64,000 nucleotides of DNA from NCBI GenBank assembly GCA_936450465.1, contig OW388293.1, positions 53,037,201-53,101,200 on the forward strand, read 5' to 3'. Position 1 is the first letter of the stretch, and each line of letters starts with the position of its first letter. This document shows, piece by piece, positions 56,310-64,000 of the stretch. The notes under the pieces were generated by a model, which ran no database searches, was not told where the DNA came from, and saw nothing but the letters and a program-made list of their open reading frames with translations. A program made the translations under genes and the position numbers. Source of the stretch: Gibbula magus (taxonomy: Eukaryota > Mollusca > Gastropoda > Trochida > Trochidae).

Positions 56310-59300
56310 TTATCATATTTTGTCATTATTAAAATAAGCGTTTTGTTGTGTAAAAGTGGTAAGAGAATTGACCCAGTTTTAGCGGAGTAATTTCATAGAC
56401 GGTAAATCAAAGTGACGGTCACGACATCGGCTGTGAAGTGCCTAGAAATAGTTCTTAATCAAAACAATTTAAAAACACGATGTGCGCGATTCTTTCAAAA
56501 ATAAACAATTGATCCTTGATTTCTTGTTCATGGAGATATTTTCAATCAGTTCATAAGCATCTATCTAATAATTAAAAAGCATTCGTTCATAAATCAGTTG
56601 GGTCACGCTAGTAGAACAAGGGAAGTAACTCTAATTTCAACGTTTTGGAAGCTGCGTTGCAGGGTTGATTCGGATTGCTGCATAACAGTATCTTTCACAC
56701 TTTAACGGTAGTGAGGTGGGGTTGTTTCTTTGGTTTATGACAGTAAGTACCTATTAATGTATCTAATACCGTATGATCAGCCCTCAAGAACTGCCAAAAT
56801 GCTACTGCAATCGACGAGGCGCGTCGGTAGGCCACACGCTGACTGACAGTGACACATGAAATTCATTTTGTACACAGGACACTGCAGCTACATGCTGATG
56901 TTGTTAGTCAATAGCGCACTGAAGTTTTGAATGATTTTAAAAACAAATCTACAATTATCTTAACTTTGTTAAAACTATAAATGCACTGTACCATATCAGA
57001 TGATTTCGTGTTTTCGAATATCCATTCATTCAAGCGGAAATACGCGGGTAAACTCCCGGTGACGCTTTTTAATGATTCGTAAACAGTTTTAGGATTCGCA
57101 TGGAAAGAGTGGAATTTTGCGAAAGTAGTTCGTGTATTTGACCTTTGACCTGTTTTGCATATTTATCAGATTTGGATACCAAGTTATCAGATTGCTTTAT
57201 TGCATCGATAACACCCTCAATTATATGATAAGTAATGATATTGTTTTCATACAATTTTTAAGAGGGTTAACATGATAATTTACTGTAAATTGGAAGTGTT
57301 ATTTCAGAGAGTTTAATTGGTGTCCTAAACCTCCTAATATATGATTAATCTCATGTCATCGAAAGCTTAAGTAGTTGACGAGTGTTCCAAGATGTCAAGT
57401 ATCCTTAGTTACGTTGACTTTATATGAGGTTTTACATTGCAAGAGTATTTCGTGTATACCATTTTTGCAGGACGAGTGTGTTTTATTTTATCAATGGATT
57501 CACTGACAACAGTAAGTTTAGGCTGTAGCAAGCAACTGCTTTATGGAATTCAAATACAAGATTTGAGTCAAACCTTACTGCACTATATGACGGTTTTATG
57601 TGCATAAGACAGACTTTAAAACAGAGACTTATCCAAATTCGTCATGCCTGATTATGAAGTGCAGACAAGTTTACACAACTGAGTGATGGTGTCAGTTGTT
57701 TGAATTCAAAGAATACTTCTTTGTAACAGATGGTAAGCGTTTCCATCATGGCTTCTTTTACTACTAGTGTTGTCAATCATAAAAACTACGAAATCATAAG
57801 AAGAGTGCGTTGGTGGTCTAAATACGTAGTTCAATGTGAGCAAACTTATTTTGAAATAAATCAAATTTATACGTTGAATAGCATCATAAGTGATATTTAT
57901 GTCGTAAATCATGTCAAGGATTCTGATCTGTAGACTGTTAATTTGATCCTTCCCAAGGCAGTTCCTTTTCCATTTCATGTTGGTGGCATGAGGCTAATAG
58001 TCTTTGACACTTCTTATTATAGTTGATTGTGTAAGAGGAAAGTCGTCCATCACCTCAAGTACATGAGCAAACCAAGTCTGGCACTCGAGTGCTATAGAGA
58101 ACCTCTCCATTTTTTATTGATCTTCATACTTCATCTTTTGTTGAACTCGAGCACACAGAACTCAAGGTAATGACAAAAATAATTTCTGAATCCACAGAAA
58201 TTATGTTTAGATTGGTAGTTGATTAGCAATCAGAATCTTTGCCTTACAAATGTTATATTAAAAAAGTGAAACTAAAATTTAAATTATTTGATACAATCTG
58301 GTCTTCTCTTCGTGTAAATTTATTTCAGAAATCATACAGCATGTCATATCTATGCTATGTATAAATATGTGGAAATGCACTCCAGTGAAAAACATTTTTG
58401 AAAACATTTCAAAGGTTTCTTCTACATTCGATTGTATTATATACCTCCATATTATATATTTACTATTGCTTATAATTTTGTATACGGGCCGATGGCCCTA
58501 TTGCAACAAGATTTGACTGGCCAGGTTGGATCTGACTATTTTCAACAAATCTGTAGCACATTTACAAATTCTAATATACCTCTGTACTTTTTCAAGCCCC
58601 TGTTGCCAACACTGATCACTTTTACCACTCAATAATCACGGCTTTTTTTTAACTTTACGCTTAAACATATTTATTTGTATTCACGCTGTTACCAATGCTG
58701 CACGTCGATGAAAAGCCACGTATAATGATAGTACTGTTCGCATGTAAGAACTCTGTGTCTTTTGATAACTCAGTTGTAAAAAGTGTATATTTCCAATTAT
58801 TGACGAAATATTGCAAATGATCTGCAAATCACCCCCATGTGCAAATAAATGTTACTTCCATGGATCAGTGCATCAAACAACACCTCTGTATTAGAAATAC
58901 ATGCCATTAGATAGAATGTAAAAATTGCAAATTGTCTGCAAGCCATCCCAAAGAGCAAATAAATGTTACTTATGTGTATCAGTGCATTAAACATTATCAC
59001 TGGCGAGAGAGTTGCCTACACGTAACCTGACACGTCATTCATTTACTCTAATTACTTCAGACTCCCAGTGGCATGTGTGTTGATTCGTGTTAGTGTCGCA
59101 TTATCTACAGCACTGTATCATTTACAGTTCCATAAGACCACAGAGGGAGTATTGTTGAAAGCCCGGGGTAATAAGACTTCAATGTTATCTGCAAATTACA
59201 CCGAAAACCTAATATAAAACTACAGCAGAAAAAAACGGTATGTCCCAACGGTAATCTAACAATGCTACTACCTACTACCGTTTGGTCATATATTGAAATT

Positions 59301-60440
59301 AAACATCGACCCAACATTTGGAAAAAGTTCTAAACTTTTTAAAGATGTAACAGTATCACTTGCCAGGCATAGATTTCTTTTAATTTTTGTCAGAACATTA
59401 ATAAATGTACAATTATAATAAGATATATCTTACTCTTAAGTGTAAAATAAATAACAGAAGCAAATATATTCATAGAAGAAGTCATATCATTTTAACATGT
59501 AACATTTATCCTTACACTGCACTAAAGTGCCTATCAATATCAAGTTAAAGCCCCCTTTTGACAGCAGAGTTTCTTACCTTAAAGCATCATATTATTACAG
59601 ATATATGTGCACTACTGAACACTTAAGCCATATACTTTTTCTTGAATGCTCTGTTGTGGAAGTATATGTTTGAGGAATCTTATTAATCCCCTTAAGATCT
59701 TTCTAACTCATAGAGGTAAATTGAGTATAATTAATTGAGTTTTATATGATGCTAATATTGTTTCAGGAAAATAATTTCAAGAATCACAAGATACTTATAT
59801 TAGGCAAAACTTTAATAATAAACCGTTATGTAATTGACAAACCAAAAACACTAACATTGACAATTGTTTTAAATCTGCCTACACACAACTAATCCCATAT
59901 AACAACCTAGCAATACAGTCTACACAATCTCATTACATAAGCAAGTCAGGAAAATACAAATAAATTCAAAATCTAGGAATTATTCCAAACATATATCATT
60001 TTGATTCCAAATGTCGTTGACTCAATAGCATGAAGTAGAAAGACTATGGGTATAGGTATAAAAGACAAAAAAAAACCATTTTGTTGATTCCCATAAATCT
60101 GTAAGACAAGCTGCATGAGGCAGAAACAGAAAGCTATCAATCACCATGTTTTACAGGTATAACGGCAGTAAACTAGCGTATTAGGTAATGTATGAGTAAC
60201 AACTGTGACATAATTGGATTGTTTGTTGTTCGAAGTCTCGAAAGATTTTTGAAGCTTTTCATATTCCTGCTTTAAAACAGTAGAATAAATAACGGTTATC
60301 AGTTGGGCAACTGGTAATAATTAGCTTTGCGTATTTTCACTGTGAAAACTATTCCGTAGTTAGTATGTTAGGTTCTTCTGACATCCCATCTATGAATACA
60401 AGAAGGTTATGATTATTTGTTTTTTACGTCCATTACACAG

Positions 60441-61539
60441 TACATACATGGACATAGAGTCCACGTTACCACCATTCATGTAACTTTCCGTGGCTGAATA
60501 TTGGCATTCGAATGAATTTAGATTAATTTCAGCATTTGGATATAATATCTTGATATGGCTGTAATACTCATGTTGTCTTTCTGAATTATATTGAAAGATT
60601 ACCCGAATTAAGTAGTAATGAGTTACTGCGATGAGAATATCCATCCATCCGCATTATCAGTCATGTACCATCTATTCAAACTTTCAGCTGCTCAAAGGAA
60701 GCTTTATCTTCCCTTAATAACCGGGCGTTAATCTGTAGCTACAAGTAGATCAATTATCAGAGTTGAATCAGCTGTTACTTTCAAGATACATACACTATGC
60801 ATATATACCTACTTGGTGTTCAGCTCAACAGTCGTTTATATGTTTTGGCAACATCTTAGATAACTATTTAAATGGATTGTACCTTTCAAGACCCTACTTT
60901 GTGTACGAGAAGACCCATCCATTATTGTCAGTCAGCTCTTAAACACTTAGGCCATAGAAACTCCTGGTTCGTATGCTATTGGCTTGGTGTGTATTAGGTA
61001 ATCTATCGTATATCCTAATGTGATCTCTAGTATCAGAGGTTGGAGTGTATTCTGTTTAGGGTCAATATCTAGATGTCCTTGGGTAGACTTCAAACAGATG
61101 ATCTGTACCTTTGTCACCAGTAAGGTTTGGTTGCAATATGACTCTTAATGCTATTCTAGAACCATCCACTATTCGCTAATGTAAGCTACTGTTTTGACTG
61201 GTTTTACTATAGTGCTGCATAGCTGCATTGTTATTGTAGGCTTTCTCTCTGCAATTGCACCAACCGCCGTGTTTAAAGTGAAATCTTACCTCTCTGGAAT
61301 CAACCTCAGTCGAAAGTAAATCAACGTATCATCAGCACTTGCACTGTCCAGAAGTTAGTTCGCTATCGAAGCCCAAAAGACAGATATTCATGTATGAATC
61401 GTATATTGACCACACTGGAAGAAACATTAAGATACTTCTTGATTGTATGGCGTTGTCCATGCGTCTCTCGTTGTGACATTGTATACTATATGAAACGGGA
61501 AAGTCATGATTTTGGTTCATGGACAATTAGAATGTTGCA
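60441..61539. other. Non-coding, nothing recognised
   Basis: Frames up to 84 codons have no domain features. Confidence 0.4.
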
Positions 61540-61770
61540 TGCCACAAAATGTATTCATTTTAATCTAGCTACATCAGACTCTCAAAGGGCTATTAATTGT
61601 TATTAGTGTCACTTATCTATGTTGTATTTCGGGTGCCATACATGCATAGAGGGAGTATAGTTGGGAAACAAGATAAACCTGGGTATTTAATATCCTATGA
61701 TTTATGTACTTTGCAAGCCATCCCAGTGCATTATGCATTACATGATCTTTATTTCTTCTAAAAGCTTTCT
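61540..61770. repeat. Possible fourth, diverged copy of the large direct repeat
   Basis: Short collinear matches to copy C near 59030-59160 include 'attcattt' then 'tcagactc', 'gttattagtgtc', and 'agagggagtat' followed by 'gttg'. They lie in the same order and spacing. Divergence is high and the limits are unclear. Confidence 0.45.
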
Positions 61771-63294
61771 CAATTTGTGCACAGACTCTTATCAAAATTA
61801 ATGCAATCAATTGATAATCGGATGGCAACAAAGCCTGTTTCATCAGTGCTCTTCAAACTTAAAACGAAGTAATGAATAACAATGAGAATAATGAATTTCA
61901 AGAGAGTGACTCACTACAAAAACTGAAGTGAAATGGAGTAGACAATATAGATAATGACCTACAAACTAATCTTATCAAGTGCATGTATAAATGTTCCATC
62001 ATAATACTGAAGTTATTTGATGATTTTCAATTACTTCGAGATGATGCAGTTAATCGTACCAAAGCACCTATGTCAGACTCAGTAATTCAGTCATGTATAT
62101 TAAACTTTATAGATGATATGAATGTCTGCAGATAATTCGTAATTCATACATAAGATGCGACTCTGAGATAACATTTCTCCAATTTGGCGATTACAAGTTA
62201 CGAACTACTTCTTGTTGTAATACTTTTGAAACAACAACCGACATGCAGTTCCATAAACAACATTCAAAGCAGTATCTGTTTAACATCTGCATATTGATTC
62301 ATTTGAAATACTTCACTATTTTTCTCATTTTCTCAACAATTCATTAAAAATTAATGTTTTATGATGTGAATTTGTTTGAACAATCCATGCTCGGTCATCT
62401 ATGTTGCATAATTTAATTTATTTTATTATGCATTTTGTACAACTTCTATTAAAAGATTAAACATGTATATTTGGAGTTAAAAATGGACACTGGGATCCTT
62501 TCATAACCTGGCAATAATGGGCCAAGCCTGTTTTTGGGAATGACAAAAAATCTCTCGTTTGTTATATTCATATTTCATACTCTCACCATTTATAGAACTC
62601 GGGAAAGGTAATCTGTTTTTCCCGTTACTCATTAGTTATTGTCTAAGTGTGATAGATCATTCAGTTCTCAGGTTAAGGAAAGAAGGAGACCAATAGAGAG
62701 TTCAAGATTGACTTAACACAAACAGGCTCCACTAAGTAATTTAAGGAAATGCGTCAACTTTGAAGATCCCATCCAAATTTGAAAGAAATGGAATAAAATG
62801 TCTCCATTTCCCGAAACAAACGTAATAATATCGCTGATTCCACGGTAATAACAGAAACAGACAGGCTGTGTCCGAAGGAAATACATCCGAAAACAGAAGG
62901 AAGATCGGCCGTTTCTGTGAATTCCCGGTCGATGCCGAAAATGCACACATAAGAAGATGGTTCCGAAGAAAGTTCTCCTGTTTTGGTGAGTGATGTTTTT
63001 ACTTACTACATTCCGTATTTTACATGAATCGAATTAAATACTGTTGTTGGATGCTTCTATGTAGTTTTTGTCATGAAAATGGGTTATTAAGGTGCTAATA
63101 TTGAAATAAATATGGACTCTGATATGTGATTGACATGTGTAAATGTTCGCGAATGATATTAAAGATTGAAATTCAGATATTTCTTCCGTGGTATAAAATG
63201 CAAAATGTTTGAATGTTTCCAAGGTTTCCAGTTGTTCACAAATTTAACACATTCCAGGTAACAATATCTGTTCGTATTCTACAGAAACAGTAAA
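61771..63294. other. Non-coding, one tRNA-Gly-like 15-mer
   Basis: No gene was recognised. 'attcccggtcgatgc' at 62921-62935 equals the T-loop/acceptor end of tRNA-Gly(GCC), without the rest of the gene. Confidence 0.4.
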
Positions 63295-63685
63295 CTGAAA
63301 TCAGCTCTCACATGCAATTGCACCCATTGAAAAAAATATAAATACTTTTGGAAATAACATACCAAACACATTTTTATTTATATTTACTAGCTAGAAAACA
63401 GAAGGTGAAAAAAGGTAGAATGACGTGTACTGTCTGAACCAAGATTCGATCTTCTCGCAAAGAACCTTCAAGATTCCTGTCAGATAAGGACTCCATTAGA
63501 CACAATGATTCTGGAAAATGTGTCTTTTAACTATGTGATGTTTATCAGTATCCCAAAGCAAGAGAAGAAAGGGTAAATAAGCCAGGGTGGTTCTATAAGT
63601 AGGTTTGATTGTGAACATAACTGGAAAGAATAGATCTAGCTTATTTAGTTTCACATGGTGTACTGTTGGTCGAACGGTCTTATAG
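63295..63685. repeat. Dispersed repeat, copy 2 of about 400 bp
   Basis: Same-orientation partner of 39180-39575, with small indels. It ends at 'cgaacggtcttatagaa' versus 'caaacggtcttacagaga'. Confidence 0.85.
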
Positions 63686-64000
63686 AATGAATGAATGATC
63701 TGTTGTTGCAGCAAGAACTTTATAGTGGTTATCTGATGAGACGTCGATACTAAATCCATTTGTGACGGCATTTCAACGTCTTCATTACCAATGTTGATCA
63801 ACGTCTCTTTACTGTATCCTACTGTTCATGTGTTAACGATTACACTGTCTTATTATTTCAAACATTTTTATCCTTGATTCTTTATATAACACACACTTAT
63901 ACAATTAGAAGGACTAATGATTCTCCTTTCTCGAAATATCAATAATATATAGGCCTAAAGATAAGAAGTCAAGCCTGTATCTATAGGTCTCGTCCTCTAA
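63686..64000. other. Non-coding, nothing recognised
   Basis: Nothing supportable to the window end. Confidence 0.4.

Larger units (their letters stand above)
54440..60440. repeat. Large direct repeat, copy C (most diverged of the clear copies)
   Basis: It matches copy B at 54490-55600 (for example 'agaaaaaacaccatgtag', 'gaccatgtgtactttccgac', 'cttttcctcctatttcatga'). It matches copy A at 57290-57830, both copies at 58021-59000, and copy B at 59000-60440. The 178-bp palindrome, the 5S-headed SINE and a foldback element are inserted into it, which explains its greater length. Confidence 0.83.

Overview
The window looks like AT-rich animal nuclear DNA with no intact ordinary protein-coding gene. 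The tRNA sequences are metazoan-like. The SINE families, including a tail ending in 'gcggcgttaaacaataact' near 27.6 kb, and the abundant foldback elements suggest a mollusc, perhaps a gastropod. That is an inference from remembered repeat styles, not a database result.

Left third (1-25.8 kb): a tRNA-Gly factory colonised by LINEs. Position 1-1727 is the 3' part of an L1/Tx1-like non-LTR retrotransposon ending in a 25-base poly(A). From 1728 to 16776 runs a tandem array with an exact 761-bp period. Each unit carries one tRNA-Gly(GCC) gene on the + strand and one tRNA-Gly(TCC) gene on the - strand, facing each other. There are 20 GCC genes and 19 complete TCC genes in this block. The array is broken at 16777 by a second LINE (minus strand, to about 19207), resumes in rearranged form (19208-21596), and is ended by a third LINE copy (21597 to about 25795). 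LINE copies 2 and 3 are clearly diverged and truncated differently, yet both have their 3' end joined to exactly the same nucleotide of a tRNA-Gly(TCC) gene, between tRNA nt 21 and 22. This points to a non-LTR retrotransposon that targets tRNA-Gly genes and is the most interesting signal here.

Middle (25.8-45 kb): non-coding, repeat-rich DNA. It holds short foldback elements, two abutting TTAA-flanked MITEs, a roughly 1.4-kb element with 27-bp terminal inverted repeats, a cluster of ten TGACGTCA octamers (part of it a 21-bp tandem), a tRNA-derived SINE, a probable Penelope-like fragment and a long AT microsatellite.

Right third (45-64 kb): at least three, probably four, old direct copies of a multi-kilobase segment, interrupted by foldback elements, a tRNA-headed SINE and a 5S-rRNA-headed SINE. 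Two copies keep a 92-bp exon-like block with good splice signals and a conserved reverse-strand reading frame of unknown function. A 178-bp perfect palindrome lies at 55.2 kb. A roughly 400-bp dispersed repeat near 39.2 kb recurs near 63.3 kb.

How it works together: the tRNA genes are the only elements here that look currently functional. Each has internal A and B boxes and a downstream T-run for RNA polymerase III. The array is homogenised by unequal exchange or gene conversion, visible as shared private variants at multi-unit spacing. It serves as a multicopy landing site for LINEs.
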